From assembly GCA_964609625.1 (NCBI GenBank), contig CAZSRS010000023.1, forward strand, positions 1-59,181: a stretch of DNA of 59,181 nt, read 5' to 3'. The notes under the pieces are model-generated. The model saw only the letters and a program-made list of their open reading frames with translations, was not told the origin of the DNA and did not search any database. Each line of letters starts with the position of its first letter. The first letter of the stretch is position 1. A program made the translations under genes and the position numbers. This DNA is from G963674665 sp964609625 (lineage in GTDB: Bacteria; Desulfobacterota; Desulfovibrionia; Desulfovibrionales; Desulfovibrionaceae). Of this stretch, positions 1-11,927 are shown in pieces.

Positions 1-1302
1 CTCGCCGATGATGCGCAGCAGTCCGGTGAGCTTGGCCAACTCCTCGATCTCCTCACCCATGCGCTCCACCGTGGTCAGGGAGCGGTGCATGCCCTGGGCG
101 GTGTCCATGGAAATCCCGCGCACGGTGTCCATGACGCTCTTCAACTCGCGCCCCGTGCTCGCCTGCTGTACCGAGGCCACAGCGATGTTGCCCACCTGCC
201 GCGAGTTGGTCTCCACCAGGTGCAATATCCCGTTCAGGGCCTCACCAGACTCCTGAACAAGCTCCCGCGCTCCGTTCACGGCCTTGTCCGCCTCTTCGAC
301 GTTCCGCAGATTGGCGGTGGTGCCCTGCTGGATGGAGGAGATCACCCCGCCCACTTCCTTGGTGGCGGCCATGGTCTTCTCGGCCAGTTTGCGGACTTCA
401 TCGGCCACCACGGCGAATCCCCTGCCGGACTCGCCGGCCCTGGCCGCCTCGATGGCCGCGTTCAGCGCCAGGAGGTTGGTCTGATCGGCGATGTCGGAGA
501 TCACGTCCATGACCCTGCCGATGGAGGAGACCTTGGTGCCGAGTTCCGTCATCTGTCCCTTGAGTTCCGACACGCGTTGGTGCACCAGCCCTATGGCCTC
601 GATGGAGCTGTTGACGATCCCGTGCCCGGTCCGGGCCTTCTCGCTGGCGTTTTCCGCCGCTTCAGAGGCCCTGGCCGCGCTCTCGGCCACATCCTCCAAC
701 GAGGTCATGACCTGGGCCAGGGAGACCGCCATGCCGGCAATGCTGTCCTTTTGCTGCTCAGCTCCTCCGTCCACCTGTTCGGCCTCGACGGTTAGCGCTT
801 TCGCGGCTGTTTGGATCGCAGTGAGTATCTGCTCCAGGGAGCAGGCAGCCGCCACCAGCCCCTTGCGCCGCGCCTCGTCCCTGGCTTGGGCACGCTGGGC
901 CTGCTCCAGGGCCTCCTGGGCCTGATCCGCTCGACGCTCCGCCTCGCGGCCGCGATTGTCGGCAGTCTGCATCTCCTGCCGCAAGGTGTGCACCATGTCC
1001 TGGAGCGAATCCCGCAACACCAGAAACCTGCCCGCATAGTATCCCGAGGGCGCCGTGCCGAACTCGCCCCGTGCCACCGCGCTGGCATACCCTGCCAACC
1101 GCTCCAGAGGGAGCAGCACATTGTGACGGATGACCAACACATTCACCAGGCAGACGATCACCAGGCAAAGCAGATTCACGATCAGTGGAGCCGCGCCAGG
1201 GGTCTGATCGCCCAGCCCCATGAGCAGTACGTTGACCAGGGCGATGAGCACCGCGCCTCCGAGCGCGGGGGCGGCGAGTCGAAGAAACATGGCACCATTC
1301 AT
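1..1302 (-). CDS. methyl-accepting chemotaxis protein (3' end cut by window edge)
   Basis: The frame is open from an ATG at 1302 to the window edge, giving 434 codons without a stop, so the C-terminus lies outside. An AGGAG ribosome site precedes the ATG. Two hydrophobic helices lie in the first 60 residues with almost no periplasmic loop between them, then a HAMP-like linker, a long coiled coil rich in Glu, Ala and Gln, and the conserved MCP hairpin tip (DQTNLLALNAAIEAARAGE). The missing periplasmic sensor suggests it senses a cytoplasmic or membrane signal, such as redox or energy state; this is inference. It would signal through CheW/CheA at the cell pole. Its signalling domain differs clearly from those of the two MCPs at the right end of the window. 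Confidence 0.93.
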   Translation of the reverse strand, partial: MNGAMFLRLAAPALGGAVLIALVNVLLMGLGDQTPGAAPLIVNLLCLVIVCLVNVLVIRHNVLLPLERLAGYASAVARGEFGTAPSGYYAGRFLVLRDSLQDMVHTLRQEMQTADNRGREAERRADQAQEALEQAQRAQARDEARRKGLVAAACSLEQILTAIQTAAKALTVEAEQVDGGAEQQKDSIAGMAVSLAQVMTSLEDVAESAARASEAAENASEKARTGHGIVNSSIEAIGLVHQRVSELKGQMTELGTKVSSIGRVMDVISDIADQTNLLALNAAIEAARAGESGRGFAVVADEVRKLAEKTMAATKEVGGVISSIQQGTTANLRNVEEADKAVNGARELVQESGEALNGILHLVETNSRQVGNIAVASVQQASTGRELKSVMDTVRGISMDTAQGMHRSLTTVERMGEEIEELAKLTGLLRIIGE

Positions 1303-1671
1303 GTCTACACTCCTGTCAGAATTTGACGACATATGCTCTTGCACCCGGAGTCATTGCATGGCCGGTGCCATGACAAAAACAGCTGACATTACAGCATGAT
1401 GCAAAGCAGGCATTGCGATTCTTTGTAGCTTAACCCTGGATAGTTCGCAAATATGCACATTATGGTAACTACTTTCTGACATAAATGTTACCGTCTTGCG
1501 CTTCTTCCACTTCCCTCCCCGAAACCACGGCAGCAAGGGGATGGAACTAATCAAGAAATTGTGTTATTCTGTTCATGGAATCATAGTGTCCAATCATCTG
1601 AGCACACGGCCTGCCGGGCCTGGATGTCCAAATGCCCTTGGACCAGAACCGTTTCGCATCACGAGGGAAAC
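1303..1671. other. divergent intergenic region, 369 bp
   Basis: This separates the leftward chemoreceptor from the rightward solute-binding protein, so it must hold promoters for both. It is more AT-rich than its neighbours around 1430-1570. I see no convincing ORF with a ribosome site, no RNA gene and no riboswitch. The frame of the binding protein is open upstream to 1561, but that extension has no signal peptide character and no ribosome site. Confidence 0.6.
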
Positions 1672-2949
1672 ATGAACACGAACTGTTCGTGGAAAAGTTT
1701 GAGAATTTCGGCCTTGCTGTTCCTGATCACTCTGCTGCCAGCCACGGGCCTTGCCCAGGAATCTGTGCTCCTGACCATGGGCTCCTGGCGTACGGACGAC
1801 ATCCGCCAGATGCAGGGCATCCTGCAGCGGTTCACGGAGCAGCACCCCGAGATCAAAGTCGTTTTCGATCCCACTCCCGCCACCGAGTACGATGAAGTCC
1901 TGCTGGCGCAGTTGCAGGGCGGCACCGCGCCCGACGTCTTCTACCTGCGCTCCTACGGTGTCTCCCGGAACCTTTACGATCAGGGCTTTCTCGTTCCCAT
2001 GGATGATCTCCCCCATCTGCACGAACACTTCACAGTGGAATCCCTGGAGCCCTGGACAACCGACGGCGTGACCTACGGGGTTCCGATGATCGCCACGTCC
2101 CATGGCATTTACTACAACAAGGATATCTTCGCGAAATTGGGTCTTGGCATTCCCGAGAGTTGGGAGGAACTGCTGCTCACGGCGACGATTCTCAAGGAGG
2201 CCGGAATCATTCCCTTTGCCAATGCCTCGGGCGACGCCTGGACCATCAACGAGATCGTCTTCTACAACATCGCGCCCAATTTCATCGGCGGCCGAGCCGG
2301 ACGCCTGGAATATCTGGAGGGCAAACGCTGTTTCGACGACACGAACATGGTGGCCGCATTCCAGGCACTGGCCGATCTGGGGCCGTTCCTCCCCCCCAAC
2401 CAGGCCCTGCTCGGGTACACCGACAGCTTGCAACTGTTCCTCAGGGGCAAGGCCGCCATGTGGCTGGGTGGCTCCTGGGACATCCCCCTGTTCGAGGCCA
2501 GCGCCCCCACCTTTTCCTGGAGTGTGTTCGCGCCGCCACCACCCCGCGGCAAATCACCGCAGATAACCTTTCACCTCGACGCGGCCATGGGCATGAACGC
2601 GGCATCACGGCACAAGGACGCGGCCCGCACCCTGCTGGAGTGGCTGTGCAGTCAGGAGTTCGGCGTGCTCATGGGCAACGAGCTGCCGGGCTTTTTCCCC
2701 ATGCACAGGGTCCCCCCGACATTGCAAAGCGCCCATGCGGCCGCCTTCCTGGCCCTCAACGAGGGGCGCGGCCTGGACGTGCGGCTGGTCTGGGACAAAC
2801 TGCGCGACGGCCGGCCTTCGGGCTACGATCTGACCATGGACGCGGCCGTGCACGTCCTCAACGGCCGCATGACCCCGCTTCAGGCCGCGGAATCCCTGCA
2901 AAAGGGGCTTGCCCAATGGTACGAACCAGCACAGCGTTGCGACCGCTGA
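1672..2949 (+). CDS. periplasmic ABC-type sugar-binding protein (family 1 extracellular solute-binding protein)
   Basis: The product is 425 residues. The chosen ATG at 1672 follows a GAGGGA site and starts a classical Sec signal peptide (about residues 1-29, hydrophobic core ISALLFLITLLPATGLA, then a Gln-Glu junction). The mature protein has the MalE-like two-lobe layout, with the LTMGSW start, LQGGTAPDVFYL in lobe I and YGVPMIATSHGIYYNKDIF at the hinge. Its length is normal for the family. No ABC permease or ATPase gene is adjacent. The next gene, 43 bp downstream on the same strand, is a hybrid sensor kinase, so this may be a ligand-presenting partner of that kinase rather than a transport component; this is inference. 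Ligand unknown, probably a sugar or similar polar solute. Confidence 0.88.
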   Translation: MNTNCSWKSLRISALLFLITLLPATGLAQESVLLTMGSWRTDDIRQMQGILQRFTEQHPEIKVVFDPTPATEYDEVLLAQLQGGTAPDVFYLRSYGVSRNLYDQGFLVPMDDLPHLHEHFTVESLEPWTTDGVTYGVPMIATSHGIYYNKDIFAKLGLGIPESWEELLLTATILKEAGIIPFANASGDAWTINEIVFYNIAPNFIGGRAGRLEYLEGKRCFDDTNMVAAFQALADLGPFLPPNQALLGYTDSLQLFLRGKAAMWLGGSWDIPLFEASAPTFSWSVFAPPPPRGKSPQITFHLDAAMGMNAASRHKDAARTLLEWLCSQEFGVLMGNELPGFFPMHRVPPTLQSAHAAAFLALNEGRGLDVRLVWDKLRDGRPSGYDLTMDAAVHVLNGRMTPLQAAESLQKGLAQWYEPAQRCDR

Positions 2950-2992
2950 GTCGGAACCCGGCGGCATCTTGAGACAAAGGTAACCGGACAAG

Positions 2993-6796
<3,804 letters not shown>

Positions 6797-6826
6797 GCAG
6801 GTTACCCTTGAAGTACGGAAGATATC

Positions 6827-8203
6827 CTAGCGGCGTCGGTGCAGGAGGGCCACGCTTTCCACGTGCGGGGTCTGGGGGAACATATCCAGGGGGCGCGCTT
6901 CCACCAGCGCATAGTCCGGCAGAAGCAGTTTCAGGTCGCGGGCCTGGGTCGCTGGGTCGCAGGAGACGTAGACCATGCGCTTGGGGCGGCGCTCCAGCAG
7001 GTGTCGGATCAACTCCGGATCCAAACCGGCACGGGGTGGGTCCAGGAGCACCAGGTCGGGGCGACCGCGCTCCCTGGGCAGGGTGCGCACTACATCGCCC
7101 GAGATGAAGCGGCAGTTGCCCAGACTGTTGGACCGGGAATTGGCCTCTGCCCAGGAAACGGCCTCCTGGCTGATCTCGAAGCCCCTGAGCCGGCAATCGC
7201 CGCCTGCCTCCCGCGCCACGTACAGCCCCAACCCGCCCACGCCGCAGTAAACGTCCCAGATCACTTCTCCGGCGACGGGCCGGGCCATGTCCCGCACCAG
7301 GGTGAACAGCGCGGCGGCGCTCCCGGTGTTGGTCTGGAAAAAGGAGTTCACCCCCGCCTCCAGGGTCAGGCCATGCAGCTCAAAACGGCAGACAGCGTGG
7401 CCCGAGACGTGCGGGGTGCGCTGTCCCACGGCAATGGGCACGGCTGAACGCCGTACGGAGTGCGCCACGCCGAGAAGGAAGGGCATTCCGGCGTGGAGTG
7501 TTTCGCAGACCTGCCGCGCGCTGTCCTTCAGGCCCGGGACATCGGCGGTGATCAGCTGTCCCAGCAGTTCCCGGCCTTGGGAATCGGCGTGCCTGAGCAC
7601 GAAATGACGCAGGAAGCCGCCCCCGGTATCCGAATTCCAGGCCGCGAGGCCCGCGGCGGCGCAGGCGTCCCGGACAGCGGCCACCACCTCCATGGCCGGA
7701 GCGCGCATGAGCAGGCAGCCTGGCGTGTCCAGCACCGCGCTCCCTTTTCTGGGGCGCAGGCCCAGGCGTAGATCCGCCCCTTGGCCTGAAAAAGCGAACT
7801 CCATCTTGTTGCGGTAACCATACTGCTCCGGAGAAGGGGTGGTCGCATGGACCACACGGTTCCGGACGTCGCCGATACGCCGCAGGGCCTCGGCCAAAAA
7901 ATCTCGCTTCCACTCCAGCTGCCGCCCATACTCCAGATGTTGCCACATGCAGCCCCCGCACTCGCCGAAGTGCGGGCATGGAGGGGGAATCTCCCCCTCG
8001 CCGGATCCGAGCACCTCCAGAAGTTGGGCGACCGCATGACGCTTGGCGCGTTTTTCCAGACGTACGCGGACACGCTGGCCCGGCAGGCCGCGCTCCACGA
8101 AGACCACCAGCCCCGGACCATCCTCCGTGGGCAGACGCCCCAACGCGCTACCGCCGAGGGCCATCCTTTCCAGGTCGAGTTCGATTTCTTGACTGATGCT
8201 CAT
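6827..8203 (-). CDS. rlmD: 23S rRNA (uracil-1939-C5)-methyltransferase, RlmD/RumA family
   Basis: About 458 residues from the ATG at 8203, which follows GGAAG; an upstream in-frame ATG at 8308 has no ribosome site and adds non-conserved sequence. An N-terminal TRAM-like beta domain (residues 1-65) is followed by the iron-sulfur cysteines (CPHFGECGGC near 75-84, fourth Cys in TPGCLL near 162). The SAM site is DVYCGVGGLGLYVA, the adenine-side motif is DLVLLDPPRAGLDP, and the nucleophilic Cys is in YVSCDP near 414. The family uses SAM to make 5-methyluridine in 23S rRNA or tRNA. The exact target (U1939, U747 or tRNA U54) cannot be fixed from sequence alone. It converges with the hybrid kinase, with only 30 bp between stops. 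Confidence 0.9.
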   Translation of the reverse strand: MSISQEIELDLERMALGGSALGRLPTEDGPGLVVFVERGLPGQRVRVRLEKRAKRHAVAQLLEVLGSGEGEIPPPCPHFGECGGCMWQHLEYGRQLEWKRDFLAEALRRIGDVRNRVVHATTPSPEQYGYRNKMEFAFSGQGADLRLGLRPRKGSAVLDTPGCLLMRAPAMEVVAAVRDACAAAGLAAWNSDTGGGFLRHFVLRHADSQGRELLGQLITADVPGLKDSARQVCETLHAGMPFLLGVAHSVRRSAVPIAVGQRTPHVSGHAVCRFELHGLTLEAGVNSFFQTNTGSAAALFTLVRDMARPVAGEVIWDVYCGVGGLGLYVAREAGGDCRLRGFEISQEAVSWAEANSRSNSLGNCRFISGDVVRTLPRERGRPDLVLLDPPRAGLDPELIRHLLERRPKRMVYVSCDPATQARDLKLLLPDYALVEARPLDMFPQTPHVESVALLHRRR

Positions 8204-8573
8204 GATCTTCCAGAATGTGGGGGTGCGGCCCTCCGGGATTGCCTGGACATCACGCAACCGATGGAGCATGCCGGCGGCAGGATTGTCACAGGCCCATGGT
8301 TTTGGCAAGGGAAAACCGCTTGCATTACGCGGGTATTATGCTTTTCTGAGCAGCCTGCGTTGAATTGTTGCGTGAAAGAAGATATGGACTTTGTTCGCCC
8401 CGTACCCGGCAGGTATGAGTGCGTTGTCCTACCGCCCGGAGCCTTGAACGGCGAGGATTGTGTGTCGGATTGTCTGGCGGGCAAACGCGGTGTCCTTGTT
8501 TTCATACGGCGGGTTTCCTGCCTGCGGTATAACGTGATGCAACTGTAACAACAGTCTAAAAAGGAAAGTATTC
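8204..8573. other. divergent intergenic region upstream of thi4, 370 bp
   Basis: This lies between the divergent rRNA methyltransferase and thi4. I looked for a TPP riboswitch (CTGAGA and the CCTGATCTGG/TAATGCCAGC signatures) and found none. A weak sigma-70-like pair, TTGAAT at 8360-8365 and TATGGA at 8383-8388 with a 17-nt spacer, points toward thi4. An AAAAGGAAAG stretch sits just before the thi4 ATG as ribosome site. Confidence 0.5.
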
Positions 8574-9365
8574 ATGGCACTTGACGAACGGATTATCACA
8601 GAGGCTATCGTTGACGAGTATTTCGCCAAGTTCAAGAACAGCCTCGATCTTGACGTGGCTATCGTCGGCGGCGGTCCCTCGGGACTCACCGCGGCATACA
8701 AACTGGCTTCCAAGGGCCACAACGTGGCCATCTTCGAGCGCAAGCTCTCCATCGGCGGCGGTATGTGGGGAGGCGGCATGACCTTCAACGCCATCGTAGT
8801 CCAGGACGTGGCCAAACATCTGCTCGAGGAGATCGGCGTTCCCCTGAAAAAGTACTCCGACGACTACTGGGTGGCCGACGCCGTGACCACCACCACCACC
8901 CTGGCCTCCAAGGCCTGCCTGGCCGGGGCCAAGGTCTTCAACTGCATCAGCGTGGAGGACGTGGTCCTGCGCGAGGTGGACGGCACCAAGCGGGTCACGG
9001 GCCTGGTGATCAACTCCTCGCCGGTGAGCATGGCAGGCCTGCACATCGACCCCCTGGTCCTGCACAGCAAGTTCGTTGTCGAGGCCACGGGCCACGACGT
9101 GGAAATGCTCAAGACCTTGATCCGCAAGAACGACGTGCGGCTGAACACCCCCTCGGGGGGCATCGAAGGCGAACAATCCATGTGGGCCGAGGTGGCCGAG
9201 ACCAACACCGTGCGCAACACCAAGGAGATCTTTCCCGGTGTCTGGGTGGCGGGCATGGCGGCCAACGCCAGCTTCGGCTCCTACCGCATGGGTGCCATCT
9301 TCGGTGGCATGCTGCTTTCCGGCGAAAAGGTGGCGGAAGAAATCTCCAAACAGCTTGCCAAGTGA
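8574..9365 (+). CDS. thi4: Thi4-family adenosine diphosphate thiazole synthase, sulfide-using type
   Basis: The product is 263 residues. The N-terminal Rossmann motif VAIVGGGPSGL (about 27-37) is followed by FERKLSIGGGMWGGGM and a C-terminal GSYRMGAIFGGMLLSG. The family makes the thiazole moiety of thiamine from NAD and glycine. At the position where yeast THI4 carries the sacrificial sulfur-donor cysteine (before MDP), this protein has His157 in AGLHIDPL. Archaeal Thi4 enzymes with His at this site use free sulfide catalytically, so this is probably a true multi-turnover, iron- and sulfide-dependent enzyme, fitting a sulfidic anaerobe. It is translationally coupled to thiE (TGATG overlap). 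The annotation as Thi4 is firm; the sulfide mechanism is inferred from the His. Confidence 0.93.
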   Translation: MALDERIITEAIVDEYFAKFKNSLDLDVAIVGGGPSGLTAAYKLASKGHNVAIFERKLSIGGGMWGGGMTFNAIVVQDVAKHLLEEIGVPLKKYSDDYWVADAVTTTTTLASKACLAGAKVFNCISVEDVVLREVDGTKRVTGLVINSSPVSMAGLHIDPLVLHSKFVVEATGHDVEMLKTLIRKNDVRLNTPSGGIEGEQSMWAEVAETNTVRNTKEIFPGVWVAGMAANASFGSYRMGAIFGGMLLSGEKVAEEISKQLAK

Positions 9366-10012
9366 TGGACTTCGACCCGAACCTCTATCTCGTGACGGAC
9401 CGCCCACTCTGCGCCGGGCGCGATCTGTTGGACGTGGTGGCCCATGCAGTGGCTGGCGGCGTTACCATGGTCCAACTGCGGGAAAAGCACGCCACCACGC
9501 GGGAATTCCTGGAACTGGCCCGGCGGCTCAAGGCCTTGCTGGATCCCATGGACGTGCCCCTGCTGATCAACGACCGCCTGGACATCGCCCTGGCCGTGGA
9601 CACCTCGGGCCTGCACGTGGGGCAGGGCGACATGCCCTACGCCGACGCCCGGCGCCTGCTGGGGCCGGACAAGATCATCGGCCTGACCATCGACAGCGAA
9701 GACGAACTGCGCGTGGCCGAAGGCCTGGACGTGGACTATCTCGGTGTGGGGCCGGTCTTTCCCACCACCACCAAGGAAAACCCCTCGCCCGTGGTGGGAC
9801 TGGAGGGCCTGACCCGTGCGCGCGGGTTCTCGCGCCACCGCATTGTGGCCATCGGCGCCATCAACGTGGACAACGCTGCCCAGGTCATGGCCACGGGGGT
9901 GGACGGCGTGGCCGTGGTCTCGGCCCTGTGTTCGGCCCAGGATCCACGGGCCATGGCTAGGGCCCTGCGGCGGGAAGTGGACATGGGCGCGGCCCTGGCT
10001 CGAACTCGATGA
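9365..10012 (+). CDS. thiE: thiamine phosphate synthase
   Basis: The product is 215 residues. It joins the thiazole phosphate and the hydroxymethylpyrimidine pyrophosphate to give thiamine phosphate in the cytoplasm. TIM-barrel signatures: LYLVTDR at the start, VTMVQLREKHATTREF, LLINDRLDIALAVDTSGLHVGQGD, DYLGVGPVFPTTTKE (phosphate-binding and PTxTK motif) and VAIGAINVDNAAQVMATGVDGVAVVSAL. The ATG at 9365 overlaps the thi4 stop by one base, so the pair is one operon that makes the thiazole and completes the coupling step. Confidence 0.95.
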   Translation: MDFDPNLYLVTDRPLCAGRDLLDVVAHAVAGGVTMVQLREKHATTREFLELARRLKALLDPMDVPLLINDRLDIALAVDTSGLHVGQGDMPYADARRLLGPDKIIGLTIDSEDELRVAEGLDVDYLGVGPVFPTTTKENPSPVVGLEGLTRARGFSRHRIVAIGAINVDNAAQVMATGVDGVAVVSALCSAQDPRAMARALRREVDMGAALARTR

Positions 10013-10076
10013 ACCGCCCTGCGGAAGTGCTTTGCGGGAAATCTGCAAGATGGGCGAGATTCCCCTGCCCAACATC

Positions 10077-10106
10077 TTGACGAGGGTCTGCGTTTCTGGC
10101 ATTAAT
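10077..10106 (+). promoter_or_regulatory. candidate promoter for rplU-rpmA
   Basis: TTGACG at 10077-10082 and ATTAAT at 10101-10106, separated by 18 nt, lie about 30 bp before rplU. A GGAGGT ribosome site follows just before its ATG. Reading by eye only. Confidence 0.45.
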
Positions 10107-10134
10107 TCTCCTCTTTTGCACTGGAGGTAAAGGG

Positions 10135-10443
10135 ATGTTTGCGATCATAGAGACAGGCGGAAAACAGTTCCGCGTTGAAGAAGGCGCCGAGATCGTTGTG
10201 GAGCGGCTCAAGGCCGAGCCGGGCAGCGAACTGGCCATTGACAAGGTCCTGATGCTCGGGGGCGAGAACGTCACGGTGGGCAGCCCGTATGTGCCCAACG
10301 CGTCGGTCACCTGCGAGGTCATGCAGCACGGCCGTGGCAAGAAGATCGTTGTCTTCCACAAGTGGCGGCGCAACGACTCCCACAAGAAGCAAGGGCATCG
10401 TCAGGACTTCACCAAACTCAAGGTCAAGGCCATCCAGGCCTAG
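10135..10443 (+). CDS. rplU: 50S ribosomal protein L21
   Basis: The product is 102 residues, a normal length. It opens with MFAIIETGGKQFRVEEG and ends with the KKQGHRQDFTKLKVKAI signature. L21 binds 23S rRNA in the large subunit near L20. A strong GGAGG site lies before the ATG. It forms the usual pair with rpmA, 39 bp downstream. The GTPase gene obg, which often follows these two, is not here. Confidence 0.98.
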   Translation: MFAIIETGGKQFRVEEGAEIVVERLKAEPGSELAIDKVLMLGGENVTVGSPYVPNASVTCEVMQHGRGKKIVVFHKWRRNDSHKKQGHRQDFTKLKVKAIQA

Positions 10444-10482
10444 CCCCGCGTCTCGCGAGGCAGCCTGAGCAAGGAGGACGAC

Positions 10483-10764
10483 ATGGCTCACAAGAAAGCG
10501 GGCGGCAGTTCCAGAAACGGCCGCGACAGTATAGGGCAAAGACGCGGGGTCAAACGTTTCGGCGGCCAGCAGGTCAGCGCCGGTAACATCCTGGTGCGCC
10601 AACTGGGAACCAAGTTCCACCCCGGCGAGAACGTCGGCCTGGGTAAGGACTACACCCTGTTTGCCCTCATCGACGGCGTGGTCTCCTTCGAGAAGTATCT
10701 GCGCAACAAGAAGGTCAAGACCAGAGTGCATGTGCGCCCGGCCGCGGCTCCTGCCGAAGCCTAG
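10483..10764 (+). CDS. rpmA: 50S ribosomal protein L27
   Basis: The product is 93 residues. It begins MAHKKAGGSSRNGRDS and contains GVKRFGGQQVSAGNILVRQLGTKFHPGENVG, diagnostic of L27. Its N-terminal tail reaches the peptidyl-transferase centre. There is no Firmicute-style cleavable N-terminal extension. An AAGGAGGACGAC ribosome site precedes the ATG, and a strong intrinsic terminator follows 26 bp after the stop. The C-terminal PAAAPAEA tail is longer than in many homologues. Confidence 0.98.
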   Translation: MAHKKAGGSSRNGRDSIGQRRGVKRFGGQQVSAGNILVRQLGTKFHPGENVGLGKDYTLFALIDGVVSFEKYLRNKKVKTRVHVRPAAAPAEA

Positions 10765-10790
10765 CGCATCACGCGGCGTAAGTCATTCCA

Positions 10791-10820
10791 GCCCGCGGTC
10801 CTCGAGGCCGCGGGCTTTTT
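10791..10820 (+). terminator. intrinsic terminator of the rplU-rpmA operon
   Basis: An 8-bp perfect GC stem (GCCCGCGG at 10791-10798 with CCGCGGGC at 10808-10815) has a 9-nt loop and is followed directly by five T at 10816-10820. It is the clearest Rho-independent terminator in the window. Confidence 0.92.
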
Positions 10821-10891
10821 GTGCTCGGTTCCGGACATCCCCTGCCGAGCCGGCCCGCACCGCTTTCAGGGGACAGTGGTGGGCTGAAAAC

Positions 10892-10923
10892 AGCACAGCC
10901 CCGCGGGGATACGGGGCCGTGCT
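10892..10923. repeat. GC-rich inverted repeat downstream of rpmA
   Basis: AGCACAGCCCCG (10892-10903) pairs with CGGGGCCGTGCT (10912-10923) with one mismatch and an 8-nt loop. There is no T-run, so it is not a standard terminator. The remainder of 10821-11098 shows no ORF or RNA gene; it must carry the promoter of the rhodanese-OsmC pair. Confidence 0.6.
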
Positions 10924-11098
10924 CGTTGTGGGGTGGGGGATATGCATTGGTATGATGCTGGAGATACTCTCACCCATGGAGCTTACACCGACATTGCCCC
11001 TGGATTAATTCTGCTTCATCCTTGCTTTCCCTCGTTCCGCGCCGTGGTGTATGCACCGGTTCGGCGCATCCCGTAACACACCATACAAAGGTGAACAC

Positions 11099-11485
11099 AT
11101 GCGAACCATCGCGCACATCCCGATACTTGCCCTGCTTCTGCTCCTGTTCGCGGCGGCAGATGCCGGGGCCGAACTCAGGAACATCTCTCCGGCCGAGGCC
11201 AAACAGCTCATCGAGGAGCATGACCGCCTCCTGATCCTGGACATCCGCACCCCCGAGGAGCGCGCCCAGGGTACCATCGCCGATTCCACCCTTGTCAGCA
11301 TCTGGGACATCGCCTACAACCGGGAGCGGTTCCCCACGGACAAACCCCTGCTGCTTTTCTGCGCCACGGGCGGCCGCAGCTTCATGGCCGGGCAACTCCT
11401 GGCGCGGCGTGGCTACCGGGAAATCTACAATCTCAGTGGAGGGATCGTGGACTGGCACAGGCAGGGATTGCCCGTGGTGAAGTGA
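11099..11485 (+). CDS. secreted single-domain rhodanese-like protein
   Basis: The product is 128 residues. The ATG at 11099 follows AAAGGTG and opens a signal peptide (about 1-24, core ILALLLLLFAAADAGA). The mature part is a compact rhodanese domain with the LLILDIRTPEE motif and the active-site loop LLLFCATGGRS, in which Cys88 would carry persulfide sulfur. Probable role is periplasmic sulfur transfer or redox; partner unknown. It is followed 23 bp later by an OsmC-like gene on the same strand, probably one transcript. Confidence 0.88.
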   Translation: MRTIAHIPILALLLLLFAAADAGAELRNISPAEAKQLIEEHDRLLILDIRTPEERAQGTIADSTLVSIWDIAYNRERFPTDKPLLLFCATGGRSFMAGQLLARRGYREIYNLSGGIVDWHRQGLPVVK

Positions 11486-11508
11486 ATCTACAACGGAGAT
11501 ACAGCGAA

Positions 11509-11910
11509 ATGAGCCTCGACGTCACCCTCTCGTTCCCCGGCGGCAAGCGCGTGGACGCCCGCATCGGCCAATGGGACATCCCCACGGACCAGGCAGCGGA
11601 TTCCGGAGGTGGGGGCACGGCCCCGGAGCCGTTCCAGTACTTCCTCGCCTCCATCGCCACCTGCGCCGGCATCTACCTCCTGGGGTTCTGCCAGGCACGT
11701 AAGATTCCCACCGAGAACATCGCCATGCGCATGCGCAGCGAGTGGAGCGACGCGGCCAAGCGCGTGGAGCGCATCGTTTTCGAGGTGGACCTGCCCCCGG
11801 ACTTTCCGGAGAAGTACAAGGACGCCGTGGTCAGGGTCATCAACATGTGCACCGTGAAGAAGCACATCATGACCCCCCCGGAGTTCGCGGTGGAGCTGGG
11901 CGTGGCCTAG
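11509..11910 (+). CDS. OsmC-family protein (thiol peroxidase-like)
   Basis: The product is 133 residues. I chose the ATG at 11509 because CGGAG lies 11-12 bases upstream; an in-frame GTG at 11482 overlaps the previous gene. It has the OsmC fold signature, with GGTAPEPFQYFLASIATCAGIYLLGFCQAR (read here in two parts, about residues 34-64) and a second cysteine motif in NMCTVKKH. Cys52 and Cys114 match the usual OsmC catalytic pair, with an extra Cys61. Such proteins reduce organic peroxides or carry thiols in the cytoplasm. Neighbouring the rhodanese suggests sulfur or oxidative stress handling, which is inference. Confidence 0.85.
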   Translation: MSLDVTLSFPGGKRVDARIGQWDIPTDQAADSGGGGTAPEPFQYFLASIATCAGIYLLGFCQARKIPTENIAMRMRSEWSDAAKRVERIVFEVDLPPDFPEKYKDAVVRVINMCTVKKHIMTPPEFAVELGVA

Positions 11911-11927
11911 CTTTCCCCGCCCTCTTG

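Noticed and set aside
1351..1554. 67-codon minus-strand ORF upstream of the chemoreceptor
   Set aside because: Basic, unrecognised, no ribosome site; the region must carry promoters.
8204..8573. TPP riboswitch before thi4-thiE
   Set aside because: None of the conserved THI-box segments is present.
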